A stretch of DNA of 64,000 bases from Erwinia phyllosphaerae (GTDB lineage: Bacteria > Pseudomonadota > Gammaproteobacteria > Enterobacterales > Enterobacteriaceae): contig NZ_JAHSPF010000006.1 in NCBI RefSeq assembly GCF_019132875.1, positions 124,001 through 188,000 of the forward strand. The letters run 5' to 3'. A model generated the notes under the pieces. That model ran no database searches. It was not told the origin of the DNA and saw only the letters and a program-made list of their open reading frames with translations. Positions 8,901 through 17,758 of this stretch are shown here, piece by piece (position 1 is the first letter of the stretch; each line of letters begins with the position of its first letter). Made by a program: the position numbers and the translations under genes.

Positions 8901-9783
8901 CCTGCAAAACGTGAGCGAAAGCGGTCTGCGCGCCGGAAACGTTGCCGCTGTTCAGCTCGGTAAAGCCTTCGCCTTTTTCTGCCCCGCCCGCGTTTTTACG
9001 GAAATAGTCCATCACCGCACGATCTTGCGGATGGCGCTGTTGATAAGTCTGGTAAAGCGGCGCGTCTTCCGGTTTCGGGCCAAGCCACAGCAGCGCCTGA
9101 CGCAGCGAGCGATCGGCATCCTCGTTGCCGTCCGCCATGCCGCTCAGAATTTGTATGCCCTCGTGACGCGTCGATTCCTGATAGGTCAGCGCCTTACCCA
9201 GCGCCAGCTTTGCGCCGGTATCCTGCGGATGCGCGGTGGCGAATTGCTGTAGGGCATCGATAGCCTGCGGCAGCAACGTACGATCGCCCGCCATCGTCAG
9301 ATAATATTCAGCGGCCACGCTGGCTGGCGGCTCGTTACCGCTAAAAGTGTTGCGCCAGGTTTGCAGCGAAGCAGCAATGTTGCCGCCGCGCGCCTGCTGG
9401 CGCGCCAGCGCGAGCTGCGCCGTTGGAATAGACTGGAGCTGGCGTGCGTTATCCAGCTCGCTGAGCTTCGCATTGCCGGGAGAAACCTGGCTCAGCCGCT
9501 CGCGCCATTGGGTCGAGGCCGCGCTGTCGCCGCTCTGCTGCGCCCACAGCGCCATCAGATAAAGCGCCTGAACGTTGTTGCCGTCCACCATTAACACTTT
9601 GTTTAGCGCGTCGCGCGCCAGCTCGTCATGTGCCTTCTGGTGCCAGTAGTTGGCCTGATCAAACAGCGCCTGGATGGCCGGGTTTTCAGCCGCCAGTACC
9701 GGAAATGCGCTTGCCGTCAGCACCAGGCCCGGCAGCCACAGCTGACGAAGGGCGATCAGCGTTTTATTTACATTCATCTTCAT
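5992..9783 (-). CDS. bcsC: BcsC, cellulose export porin with TPR scaffold
   Basis: A 1263-residue protein: a signal peptide (about residues 1-31), then roughly 700 residues of TPR-like helical repeats (Ala/Gln/Leu-rich, with recurrent YxxAAxYLxxA patterns), and a C-terminal ~330-residue domain rich in alternating aromatic and glycine residues that ends in a beta strand with RYMLGDK. This is the architecture of BcsC, which conveys the glucan through the periplasm and outer membrane. The start overlaps the bcsB stop by 4 bp. A second in-frame ATG lies two codons later. Length is close to the usual ~1150-1300 residues. Confidence 0.95.
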   Translation of the reverse strand: MKMNVNKTLIALRQLWLPGLVLTASAFPVLAAENPAIQALFDQANYWHQKAHDELARDALNKVLMVDGNNVQALYLMALWAQQSGDSAASTQWRERLSQVSPGNAKLSELDNARQLQSIPTAQLALARQQARGGNIAASLQTWRNTFSGNEPPASVAAEYYLTMAGDRTLLPQAIDALQQFATAHPQDTGAKLALGKALTYQESTRHEGIQILSGMADGNEDADRSLRQALLWLGPKPEDAPLYQTYQQRHPQDRAVMDYFRKNAGGAEKGEGFTELNSGNVSGAQTAFAHVLQANPEDADALAGLGYVAQRSGNYAAAADYLERAAKLGGDNSEQRQKQAADARFYGQLASAQQALKTGDTAQALSLSEPLTQAEGEKGVAAKLFRADVQRRNNQLDAAEQTYRAILQSDADNRAAKEGLFYVLRQQNRGSEANALLSSLPESVRASVAPRPGTTSDPLRREAKQALAAGNPQRAITLLTTGIQRFPNDPWLRLDLARLYQQQGDSAQAAGVMQPAFRPSASSNDIYAAALFASESGAWQQAQMLLSRLHNQNGEMRELSRRVNFNLQMAVAQQYLAQGSTVAAANTLKALALTPPANPADAGKLAKGLAAAGDLNSAVAVVRNNMQRGVQGNAGDYAAQVAVLNQAGLSSEAQSFLNNPELQAKSTPEQLAGIQNGYLINEADRLRSQGKYASAYDKLIGALQHDPQNSDLMFAMGRLYQSGKMNKEAGVVYDYLMTRDTPDQDARVGAIDVALAMHDLPKAKALMAGLHGEQTPQRLLLMARVAEAEGDHQQALAYLRTARGKMIGLQEAESGSTPTIGGLALADNPFVNRTTLNARKSPSAYGGVMPWQQGQTEDGSVPDGTKVVSQQAQTLHQIDTMMDDLQERTGTWAQGGVQVRGRDGESGLSKLTEAKAPLTWSSVPYGNTRFNFTLTPVTLSAGSASDTAIARSGTQALEQGRIAQANKITPSSVLLDSPGAQTASGVEVNLGLTNDSFKVDLGSTPLGQDLSTLVGGIQWSPKLTDYLTLILTGERRAVTDSLLSYVGTEDKLSGKKWGRVTKNGGDALLSYDNGDAGFYIGAGGYSYIGENVASNQSLNGTAGAYVRPYHDDNSELKTGISMSWMDFSKNLSYYSYGQGGYFSPQDFVAVSFPVDWSKNYDDLKVKVGGSVGYQSYSQDRSAYFPTDPAKQAQLQSYYDAGYATEAYYAGGSKNGIGYNLHAGADYKVSKDVTVGGQLGYDTFGDYNESTAQLYFRYMLGDK

Positions 9784-12128
9784 TTCTTCTCGCCGGAATG
9801 GTCATGCTGCGGATTGAGACGCTTCCAGGCATGATGCTTCAACAGAACAAAAGTGCTCAGGCCAACAATAACGGAGATCAGCAGCGCTATCAGCGCCAGC
9901 ACGACCGCATGCTGATTGGCATACCACACCACCATCATGTACCACGGCATTTCGCCGTTCGGGAACTGCGCGCCCACGCGGAAGCTGCGAATGCCGTTTT
10001 CATCGGTGATGATGGCGGTATCGCCGCGAATGCCGGCGTTAATGCGTTGCAGTTTCAAATCGTCATGCAGGCGTGCAAGCTGCGCGTCGTCGGTAGCGAT
10101 AGTCATTACCACCACGCGCGAGCCGCTCCACGGTGAGCGATAGCTGACAAAGCCGCGCCAGTCTTCATTAGAAGAGAAGTAGCGATCTGCATCCATCACC
10201 TGGCGATTCCAGTCGCCGGAAAGCCAGCCGCGCAGGTTGTCCAGCAGCGTTGGTTCTTTCACGCCCAGCGTGCGGCCGTTAACGTCAAAAGGAGAGTGTT
10301 GCAGCAGCGCCTGGTTAAACTCGCCCTGCGCCAGCGTGGAGATGGCCAGCACGTCGCTGTTGCGTAAACGTTCCAGCTGCGCGCCGCTTTGCGGTACGCC
10401 AAACATTACGCTGTTGTGGCTCAGCGCGACGCCGGTTGCGTTACCAGAGCGTCCGGCCATATCCAGCAGCGCGCCGATTTCAGCATTGCTGGGGGCGGCG
10501 GGCAGCATCAGCACAGTTTGTGAATAGTCCGCAAAGCGGCTGAACGGGAACGACGCGCCGACGAAATAGGAAAGATTCGGCAGCAGGCTAAAGTGACGCG
10601 TATGGCTCAGGTCGATCCACGAGTCATCCTCAATGCGGCTTTTAATATTGTTGTTAGTCAACACGCTGCACGGCGCGCTGGCCTTGGGTTTGATATTGAA
10701 ATAGAGCTGCAGCTGGTTGTCGCCGTAAATCAGATACGGATCGAACTTCAGCGTATATTTCTCCTGGCGCGCGTCGCCGCCCAGCCGATGCCAGATGTTT
10801 TCCAGCAGGCCGACTTTATTGACCGTCAGATTACGCAAAAAGGTGCCGTTCAGGCCCACGTTCAGGAAGGATTTTTCTTCGTCGATCCAGCTTTCCGCGG
10901 GAAAACGGTAGTTCAGCTGCACCGGCACCGTTTCGCCATCCCACAGAAACAGATCGGGCGCGGCGCGGAAGTTAACTCTCAGCGCATCGTGCCAGATCCC
11001 TGTAGTCGTCAGGCTTTGATCTTTGCGCAGCAGATCGCTGAGGCGTACCGGACGATCGGTATTGATCCAGCGCGGCGCGTCGTAAGCCTTACTCATCGGA
11101 ATGCTTTGCGAGGCAACAGACAAGGAATCACTGTCCACGCTCAACGGCTGCGTTAGCCGCCAGGCAGCCTGGCGCAGTTCGTCGTCGCTGTTGCCAATCA
11201 CCAGCATTAGCTTGTAAACCGGATTGACCGGATTATCGACCATTTGCAGCGTCGGCCCCTTCACCTGCGGCACGGTTAAGCCTGCAATGATTTCGCCCGG
11301 TCGGGCAAAGACGATGCCATTTTTCTCGGGCATCTCATTACGCAATACCGGGAAATTGATGCCGCGATAGTCGGTCTGAATGCCCATCCACGAAGAAAGG
11401 GTGGCCGCCGCGCTGACTTCGCCCGGCGTCACTTCTGAGCCAAACACCATCGCTACGCTGGACGGCGTCATCCGCTGCCGATCGATAAACGGACGCGGGA
11501 AGTTGCGCAGCTTATTGCCTGTATTCAGCTGCTGGCCTTCCAGCGCCAGCGTGGTTTCCGGCAGGATGGTGACCTGGTACTGGCTGTCGCTATCGCGCTC
11601 GCACAGTAGCTGGTCTGCATCGTTGATTTTAAAACTCAGGTTATTGCTGGAAACCACCATCGCGGCCGGAATATCCAGCTGATACTCTTCGCTGGCGCTG
11701 TCGGAAGCGCTCAGCGGCAGCGTTCCCAGCGGCTGGCCGTTAAGCATCAGCTGCATAGAAGTGTTGCGTGCCGCCAGCGCTTTAGAGACTTTCAGCGACA
11801 GGTTCAGATGTGCATTCGTAATCACTTCATCCGCAGGCAGCGTAAAAACGATACCGGACTGTAGCTGGCCGCCGGTTAACAGAATGCCGTTGGTCTGGCC
11901 CATCTGTGCGACGGAAATGGTGCTGGCAAGCGGCTGGTTCAGCAAAATAGTGGCCGTGGACTGCGCATCGCCGATGGGCGGCAGCGGCGGCAAATCGCCT
12001 GCCTGACCGGTTCCGGCTGGCGGCGGGATCTGCGACAGCGCGCTGCTGTCCTGGGTAACGTTGTCGGCGGCATGGGCATGACCCAGCGTAACGATGCCAA
12101 AACAGAGAACGGCTAAAAGCTTTTTCAT
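9780..12128 (-). CDS. bcsB: BcsB, periplasmic cellulose synthase subunit
   Basis: A 782-residue protein with a signal peptide (residues 1-20, ending AHA), a large beta-rich periplasmic region with two carbohydrate-binding/ferredoxin-like repeats, and a C-terminal transmembrane helix (about 747-768) followed by a basic tail. BcsB forms the catalytic core with BcsA and guides the polymer to the outer membrane. The ATG overlaps the bcsA stop as ATGA, and the stop overlaps bcsC in the same way, so A, B and C are translationally coupled. Confidence 0.96.
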   Translation of the reverse strand: MKKLLAVLCFGIVTLGHAHAADNVTQDSSALSQIPPPAGTGQAGDLPPLPPIGDAQSTATILLNQPLASTISVAQMGQTNGILLTGGQLQSGIVFTLPADEVITNAHLNLSLKVSKALAARNTSMQLMLNGQPLGTLPLSASDSASEEYQLDIPAAMVVSSNNLSFKINDADQLLCERDSDSQYQVTILPETTLALEGQQLNTGNKLRNFPRPFIDRQRMTPSSVAMVFGSEVTPGEVSAAATLSSWMGIQTDYRGINFPVLRNEMPEKNGIVFARPGEIIAGLTVPQVKGPTLQMVDNPVNPVYKLMLVIGNSDDELRQAAWRLTQPLSVDSDSLSVASQSIPMSKAYDAPRWINTDRPVRLSDLLRKDQSLTTTGIWHDALRVNFRAAPDLFLWDGETVPVQLNYRFPAESWIDEEKSFLNVGLNGTFLRNLTVNKVGLLENIWHRLGGDARQEKYTLKFDPYLIYGDNQLQLYFNIKPKASAPCSVLTNNNIKSRIEDDSWIDLSHTRHFSLLPNLSYFVGASFPFSRFADYSQTVLMLPAAPSNAEIGALLDMAGRSGNATGVALSHNSVMFGVPQSGAQLERLRNSDVLAISTLAQGEFNQALLQHSPFDVNGRTLGVKEPTLLDNLRGWLSGDWNRQVMDADRYFSSNEDWRGFVSYRSPWSGSRVVVMTIATDDAQLARLHDDLKLQRINAGIRGDTAIITDENGIRSFRVGAQFPNGEMPWYMMVVWYANQHAVVLALIALLISVIVGLSTFVLLKHHAWKRLNPQHDHSGEKK

Positions 12129-14221
12129 ACAGCGCCGTCCTCTTTCGCTTTCATCGCCTGGCGTTTTGCGCGCCGGTCTTTCCAGGTCAGCCAGAACAGA
12201 TCAAAAACGGTACGGATAATGGTGACCAGCGAGCGCAGCGGATTATCCTTTGGCCCTTCCGGCTTAAGCCAGGCGTCGGCGCGCGACAGCACCACGCGCA
12301 CCAGTTCACGACGGCGCGACAGCGGGATTTCAGTAAACATCAAACGGATAACGCCGTTTTCTGCGCCGATAGTGCTGACAGGGAAGGAGATGGTGCCGGA
12401 CTGCAACATCAGATCGACCGCTTCAATAACGTCCGTTTCATGGCGATTATCCGGTGCCGTTACCTGCGCGCCGCCCATCGACAGGTTCACCGTGGTTGAA
12501 CGCGAGGAAATGCCGCTGGCGTAGTGAATAATCACCGGAATTTTCACGTCAATACGGATGGTTTTACGCGTTTGCTTAGTTTCGCGCGCCACGGCAATCG
12601 CCGCCATCAGAATCACCAGGCTAAACAGCGCCCAGCCAACGTTAAGCGCGATAACGTAAGGGTCAACGCCAAAATAGTTATGCGCCACGGCGCGAATAAT
12701 GCCGCTCGTGACACCCGCAATCAGCAGCGCGGCACAGATAATATGTGGACGCACGATATTAAGATCAAAGAAGCCAGTATTCAGCAGGCCGCCTTTGTCC
12801 GTAACGTTAAATTTGCCGTGCTTTGGCGAAATCATGGTTAGCAGCGTGGGAATAACCAGATGGAAAGCCATCACCGTTTCGTAAATCTCGCCCCAGAAGG
12901 TGGCGCGGAAGCGGCCGTTCATACGCGAGTTAACGTACAGCGACATCACCAGATGCGGCAGCACGTAAGCAAAAATCAGGCTGGCGGAAGAGTGGATAAT
13001 ATTCAGGTCGAACAACAGATAAGCCAGCGGCGCGGTCAGGAAGATCACGCGCGGCAGGCCGAACTGGAAGTGCAGCATGGCGTTAAGGTAGCAAAGGCGC
13101 TGTTGCCATTTCAGACCACGGCCCAGCAGCGGGTTATCGACGCGGAAAATCTGCGTCATGCCGCGCGCCCAGCGGGTACGCTGGATAATATGCAGGCCCA
13201 GACGCTCGGTTGCCAGGCCAGCCGCCAGCGGCAGGGCCAGAAAGGCAGACTTCCAGCCGCGACGCTGCATTTTCAGCGCGGTGTGCGCATCTTCCGTCAC
13301 GGTTTCAGTAGCAAAGCCGCCAATCTCTTCCAGCGCGCTACGGCGGATTACCGCACAGGAGCCGCAGAAGAAGGTCGCGTTCCAGTTATCGTTGCCCTGC
13401 TGAACCGGGCCATAAAACAGTGCGCCTTCGTTCGGGATTTCCCGCGCGCCTTGCAGGTTGCGTTCAAAAGGATCGGGCGAATAGAAATAGTGTGGCGTCT
13501 GTAATAGCGCCAGCTTTGGATCTTTCAGGAAAGGCGCAACGGTAGCCTGCAGGAAAGTACGCGTCGCCACATGATCGCAGTCAAAAACGGTAATCAGTTC
13601 GCCTTTGGTGATGCGCATGGCATGGTTCAGGTTGCCCGCTTTAGCGTGGCGGTTGTCGTCACGCGTGATATAGCCAACGCCAACGTCGGCGGCGAAAACC
13701 GCGAATTCGCTGCGCTTGCCGTCATCCAGCAGATAGATTTTAATCTTGTCGCGCGGATAGTCGATGCACTGGGCAGCCAGCACGGTATCTCGTACCACGT
13801 CCAGGCTCTCGTTATAGCTCGGTACGTAGATATCGACGGTTGGCCACAGGCTGACATCATCCGGCATGGGTTCAATCGTTCTTTTTAACGGCCAGGACGT
13901 TTGCAGATAGCCTAAAAGTAAAATAACCCAAACGTAAACCTCGGCGATAAATAAGCCGACGCCAAGGATCGCTTCGATTTCGGAATTAAAAGCCAGGGTT
14001 TCAGTCGCGCGCCAGTATATATAACGCGTTGACATCAGTGCTGAAAGAAACACCATTACCATAGAGATTTTATGGCTTTTGCTCAGCCCCAGCACAAAAA
14101 GAATGGCGATGCCGATCAGGCCGAAAATATATTGTTTCTGGCTGTCCATGGGCGTGATAACAATCACTGCGGCCAGCGGAAATAATATCAGCAGCTGCAG
14201 GTAATACAGGACTTTTTTCAT
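12125..14221 (-). CDS. bcsA: BcsA, cellulose synthase catalytic subunit (UDP-forming)
   Basis: A 698-residue processive family-2 glycosyltransferase with eight or so transmembrane segments. Key motifs are all present: DD at 166-167, DCD at 214-216, the catalytic TED at 309-311 and QRTRW at 347-351 in the gating region. A C-terminal PilZ domain carries an R-rich RxxxR motif and the partner NLSMGG motif, which together bind c-di-GMP, so activity should depend on that messenger. It makes beta-1,4-glucan from UDP-glucose at the inner membrane. It lies 86 bp after bcsQ and is ATGA-coupled to bcsB. Confidence 0.97.
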   Translation of the reverse strand: MKKVLYYLQLLILFPLAAVIVITPMDSQKQYIFGLIGIAILFVLGLSKSHKISMVMVFLSALMSTRYIYWRATETLAFNSEIEAILGVGLFIAEVYVWVILLLGYLQTSWPLKRTIEPMPDDVSLWPTVDIYVPSYNESLDVVRDTVLAAQCIDYPRDKIKIYLLDDGKRSEFAVFAADVGVGYITRDDNRHAKAGNLNHAMRITKGELITVFDCDHVATRTFLQATVAPFLKDPKLALLQTPHYFYSPDPFERNLQGAREIPNEGALFYGPVQQGNDNWNATFFCGSCAVIRRSALEEIGGFATETVTEDAHTALKMQRRGWKSAFLALPLAAGLATERLGLHIIQRTRWARGMTQIFRVDNPLLGRGLKWQQRLCYLNAMLHFQFGLPRVIFLTAPLAYLLFDLNIIHSSASLIFAYVLPHLVMSLYVNSRMNGRFRATFWGEIYETVMAFHLVIPTLLTMISPKHGKFNVTDKGGLLNTGFFDLNIVRPHIICAALLIAGVTSGIIRAVAHNYFGVDPYVIALNVGWALFSLVILMAAIAVARETKQTRKTIRIDVKIPVIIHYASGISSRSTTVNLSMGGAQVTAPDNRHETDVIEAVDLMLQSGTISFPVSTIGAENGVIRLMFTEIPLSRRRELVRVVLSRADAWLKPEGPKDNPLRSLVTIIRTVFDLFWLTWKDRRAKRQAMKAKEDGAV

Positions 14222-14307
14222 AAGTCATCCTGAAAACAAAACGAGAGTTAACGGGGCGCAACAGCGCCCCGGAATGACAGGTATCCATTCCGTACGGCGA
14301 AGCCGCG

Positions 14308-15102
14308 TTACCGCGAGGTCAGCGGCGCCTGCATCTCGCCATCGCCTACTTTGATATCCAGCAGCGCGGCAACTCTTTTGCCGACCAGCTCAATATCGAA
14401 AGCGGCGGCGGAAACCGGGCTGAAATCAAATACGGACTGCTGTGAAGCGTTGGCTTCCGCGACGCTTTCGTCACGATTGACCACGCCCAGCAACCGGTCG
14501 CCCAGGCGCTGCTGCATAAAAGCCGTCACGTCACGGCTGATATTACGCCGGCTGTCGCTCTGGTTGAGCACGAAGAAGTGACCGGCCCGCTGATTCAGCG
14601 CGCCACCGATCATTTTGTCGTTTTCAATCTGCGGCAGCAGCGACAGCGAAGCGGTATCCGCCAGCATCACTACAAGATGTAAATCGGCAAGATCGGTCAT
14701 GGCCTTTAGGGCTGGACCCGGTCCGGGCGGAAAATCAGCAACAATAACCAGGCCGGGATAGTTGAGGACGGTTTGTAAACCGCGGGCAAGAAAATGGGGG
14801 TCGGACAAATTACTTTCAAATTCAACGCGCTGCTCTTCCGACACGTCGCCGTAGGGCAACACAAAAATATTGCCGCCGGTGGTTAAGATCGACTGGCTCC
14901 AGTCCGGCGATTCCGCCGACTTCGCCACAAAACCACGGCCATCGGAAAGCGGCACGCCAAAATGCAGGCGCAGCGCGTTCTGCACGTCAAAATCAATTGC
15001 CAGTACTTTACTGCCGCCACGCGCCAGGGTATAGGCCAGGTTAGCAGCCAGCGTGGTTTTACCCACGCCGCCCTTCGGAGAACAAACACAAACTAACGGC
15101 AT
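14308..15102 (-). CDS. bcsQ: BcsQ, MinD/ParA-type ATPase of the cellulose complex
   Basis: A 264-residue SIMIBI-class P-loop ATPase. The deviant Walker A KGGVGKTT is at residues 10-17, the switch I region includes DFDVQNALRLHFG, and a Walker B-like VIVADFPPG follows. BcsQ in E. coli acts with BcsR at the cytosolic side of the Bcs secretion complex and is needed for cellulose output. The start overlaps the end of bcsO by 10 bp. No bcsR-like short gene precedes it; bcsO occupies that place. The N-terminal motif is intact, so the gene is not the inactivated form seen in E. coli K-12. Confidence 0.94.
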   Translation of the reverse strand: MPLVCVCSPKGGVGKTTLAANLAYTLARGGSKVLAIDFDVQNALRLHFGVPLSDGRGFVAKSAESPDWSQSILTTGGNIFVLPYGDVSEEQRVEFESNLSDPHFLARGLQTVLNYPGLVIVADFPPGPGPALKAMTDLADLHLVVMLADTASLSLLPQIENDKMIGGALNQRAGHFFVLNQSDSRRNISRDVTAFMQQRLGDRLLGVVNRDESVAEANASQQSVFDFSPVSAAAFDIELVGKRVAALLDIKVGDGEMQAPLTSR

Positions 15103-15998
15103 GAGGCAATTCGCTCCAGCAGGGGTTGTAGCAGAGTTTCTTTCGGTAACAGGGTAGCATCCCGCGGGCCGGAAGCGCTGAACAGCTGCTTAAAGCGTTC
15201 CGGTTCGGCAGGCCGGGCAGCGCCCAGCGGTGAAGCTGGCTGCTGCGAATGTGCGGCGGTATCCAGCGGCGAAGCTGGCTGTTGCGAAGGCGCGGCGGTA
15301 TTTACCGGTGAAGCTGGCTGTTGCGAACGTACGGCATCCAGCAACGAAGAAGTTGGCGATACGCGCGCTGCTTCTGTCCGTGAAGCGGTTTGCGGTGCGA
15401 GCATAGTATCCAGCGGTGAAGCTGGCTGCTGCGAAGGCGCGGCGGTATTTACCGGTGAAGCTGGCTGTTGCGAACGTACGGCATCCAGCAATGAAGAAGT
15501 TGGCGATACGCGCGCTGCTTCTGTCCGTGAAGCGGCTTGCGGTGCGAGCATAGTATCCAGCGGCGCTGATTTTTCGAATGGCGTCGCCTGCAATACTTCA
15601 GCAGCCCTTAATGACTCTGGCAGCACGGACTGTGCCTGTGCGGTCGGCTTGAGCGAGGCGGCAATGCTGTCCAGCAGCGAACCGCCCTGCGCGACCGGTT
15701 TGGCCGTAACAAAAGCAGCCACGCCTGTCGCAGGCGACGCAGAAATTTTCGTCACGCTTTTTTGCGGTAGCGCCGGTATAGCCGACTGATTAAAGAGATC
15801 GGCAGCAGGCTGTGGCGCGGTAATATCGGTTCGCTGGCCGTTCCCTAAGGCCGACGCTGCACCCTCGTTCATCAACTGTCTGATGATGGCCCAGTCCGTA
15901 TTATCGGCATTCCGTGTCTGTTCAGACATATCTTTGAATTCGATATGGTTTGTTTGCGTTTTTTCTTTAAAACGCTGCAGGTCGTCATAACTTTTCAT
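15093..15998 (-). CDS. bcsO: BcsO-like proline-rich cellulose accessory protein
   Basis: A 301-residue protein when started at the ATG at 15998 (MKSYDDLQRF); an alternative ATG 48 bp upstream adds 16 residues, and neither has a strong Shine-Dalgarno. The N-terminal ~60 residues are charged and look folded; the rest is low-complexity, rich in Ala, Pro, Ser, Gln and Thr, with repeated QQPASP and SSLLDAVR segments. First gene of the bcs operon with a coding overlap into bcsQ. BcsO is a poorly characterised accessory protein of enterobacterial bcsD-containing clusters. The name is assigned by position and composition. It contains a recent internal duplication described separately. Confidence 0.75.
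   Translation of the reverse strand: MKSYDDLQRFKEKTQTNHIEFKDMSEQTRNADNTDWAIIRQLMNEGAASALGNGQRTDITAPQPAADLFNQSAIPALPQKSVTKISASPATGVAAFVTAKPVAQGGSLLDSIAASLKPTAQAQSVLPESLRAAEVLQATPFEKSAPLDTMLAPQAASRTEAARVSPTSSLLDAVRSQQPASPVNTAAPSQQPASPLDTMLAPQTASRTEAARVSPTSSLLDAVRSQQPASPVNTAAPSQQPASPLDTAAHSQQPASPLGAARPAEPERFKQLFSASGPRDATLLPKETLLQPLLERIASCR
15259..15563. repeat. 147-bp tandem duplication inside bcsO
   Basis: Positions 15259-15416 recur at an offset of exactly 147 bp (49 codons), with about four mismatches in 158 compared positions. The two copies are 15259-15405 and 15406-15552 plus an 11-bp tail. The offset keeps the reading frame, so the protein gains one extra 49-residue block. Confidence 0.92.
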
Positions 15999-16715
15999 GG
16001 GAACGATCGCGGAGAGTGAGGAAACAAGCGGCAATATATCATACAATTTTTATTTACATCAGAATATTCTTACCGCTCACAAAAAAAGCTGAACTGATTA
16101 ATTATATTAACAAACCATGATGCGGCGATAATTACGCAGGCTATCAATCAGCCCTGTTATTATTTGCCTTAATTAAATAATTTCTCTCAGTTAATTAATC
16201 AGCATGCTGCTTTAATAACGGGCAGCGGCGGGCAGAATTACACACATTTTTTTAATCGCGCAATGCGTTAGCAGAATTTAATAAATAATATGCTGATACA
16301 GGCATTAATTTGACATAAAACACTTTTAACCGGCCCTGATACCCGGCTTTATGCCACAGCCTGAGCGCATCGTTAAGTGATTATAAAACGAACAAACTAA
16401 GTCAAATTGATCACAACCTCTGCTGGTTGCGCGTTTTTGCTAATCGATGGTACAGAAAAGAGAGGAAGTTAAGGCATCTGGCCGCAAGGTCTGCGGCCTG
16501 AAATGCATTACTCTCGCTGGGCTACCGTTATTTTTAAATATAAACGACCACCGCTCAGCAAAGGCCTGTAGCCATCCTGGCAGATACGATAATCTGCCTA
16601 CGTGGTCATAATTTTGTAAAAATCCTCTCTGGTCAGGTTCAGTATTTAGACTGACGGCACAGGTTGCAGCCAGTCTTTGAGGCGGGTTCCAGAAATGTTC
16701 TACACGTCATGAACA
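15999..16715. other. Intergenic region upstream of bcsO, no gene seen
   Basis: About 720 bp between the bcs and dpp units. It is AT-rich near bcsO and should contain the bcs operon promoter, although no convincing -35/-10 pair was fixed by eye. It contains one GC-rich inverted repeat (GGCCGCA, loop, TGCGGCC at 16479-16497) with no T-run. No reading frame here has a plausible start or composition. Confidence 0.5.
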
Positions 16716-16754
16716 GGAAAAATTGCAGGCCGCTTTTCGACAATAGCGGCCTGC
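16716..16754 (-). terminator. Terminator of the dpp operon
   Basis: A 9-bp GC-rich inverted repeat (GCAGGCCGC at 16725-16733, complement at 16746-16754) lies just beyond the dppF stop and on the minus strand is followed by AATTTTTCC. Confidence 0.88.
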
Positions 16755-16756
16755 GG

Positions 16757-17758
16757 TTAGTTTGGCACCGGCTGTCCTTCATCCTGGTCGACGGCAAAGC
16801 AGGCAATCTGCTGGTCGCCATACTGCTTCAGGCGTGGCTGGATACTGGTGCAGGGGCCAAATCGGCGGCGGCAGCGGGCGTTAAAAGCGCAGCCCGCTGG
16901 CGGATTAAGCGGGCTTGGCAGTTCACCGGTCAGCTTAATGCGTTCGCGGCGCTCGTCCGGATTCAGCCGTGGCGTGGCGGAGAGCAGCGCCTGAGTATAG
17001 GGATGGCGCGGGTTGGCAAAAATCGCCTCTTTACTGCCGCGCTCTACGCAACGTCCCAGATACATCACCATCACCTCGTCTGCAATATGCTCTACCACCG
17101 ACAGATCGTGCGAGATAAAGACGTACGAAAGGCCCAGCTCCTGCTGTAAGTCCATCATCAGATTCAGCACCTGGGCGCGCACCGAGACGTCGAGCGCAGA
17201 AACCGGCTCATCGGCGATCAGCACGTCCGGATCGAGCATCAGCCCGCGCGCAATCGCAATACGCTGGCGCTGGCCGCCGGAAAACATGTGCGGATAGCGA
17301 TCGTAGTGTTCCGGCTTCAGCCCTACTTTCGCCATCATCGCCAGCGTCTTTTCACGACGTTCCGCTTTGCTAAGCCCGGTATTAATCAGCAGCGGCTCTT
17401 CCAGTATCTGACTGACTTTTTTACGCGGGTTCAGCGAGCCATAAGGGTTTTGAAAAACGATCTGAATCTTCTGGCGACGCAGCTTTTGCGCTGACGGATC
17501 GTGTTTCAACAGATCCTGTCCCTGATAAAACAGCTGCCCTTCCGTCGGGGTTTCGATCATCGTTAACAGCCGACCCAGCGTCGATTTTCCACAGCCGGAT
17601 TCACCTACTACCGCCAGCGTCTTACCACGCTCCAGATTAAAAGAGACGCCGTCCAGCGCTTTTACCAGCCGTTCCTGACCAAATAAGCCTTTTTTTACCG
17701 GGTAGTGTTTTTTTAAATCAATCGCCTGCATCAGCAGGGTGGAATCAGATGGTTGCAT
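16757..17758 (-). CDS. dppF: DppF, dipeptide ABC transporter ATP-binding protein
   Basis: A 333-residue ABC ATPase started at the ATG at 17758, which matches the E. coli DppF length and N-terminus; the longer frame upstream lies inside dppD. Walker [10 protein letters not shown], signature [15 protein letters not shown] and Walker B VLIADEP are intact, followed by the oligopeptide-transporter C-terminal Cys-rich domain (residues ~255-320, [14 protein letters not shown]). Together with DppD it powers import of di/tripeptides and, in E. coli, haem and 5-aminolevulinate. The start overlaps dppD by 14 bp. Confidence 0.96.
   Translation of the reverse strand: MQPSDSTLLMQAIDLKKHYPVKKGLFGQERLVKALDGVSFNLERGKTLAVVGESGCGKSTLGRLLTMIETPTEGQLFYQGQDLLKHDPSAQKLRRQKIQIVFQNPYGSLNPRKKVSQILEEPLLINTGLSKAERREKTLAMMAKVGLKPEHYDRYPHMFSGGQRQRIAIARGLMLDPDVLIADEPVSALDVSVRAQVLNLMMDLQQELGLSYVFISHDLSVVEHIADEVMVMYLGRCVERGSKEAIFANPRHPYTQALLSATPRLNPDERRERIKLTGELPSPLNPPAGCAFNARCRRRFGPCTSIQPRLKQYGDQQIACFAVDQDEGQPVPN

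Noticed and set aside
12860..13504. 214-residue plus-strand frame inside bcsA
   Set aside because: Antisense to the glycosyltransferase core with intact TED and QRTRW motifs.
16479..16497. GC-rich inverted repeat upstream of bcsO as a terminator
   Set aside because: No T-run on either strand and no gene ends beside it; noted only as part of the intergenic region.
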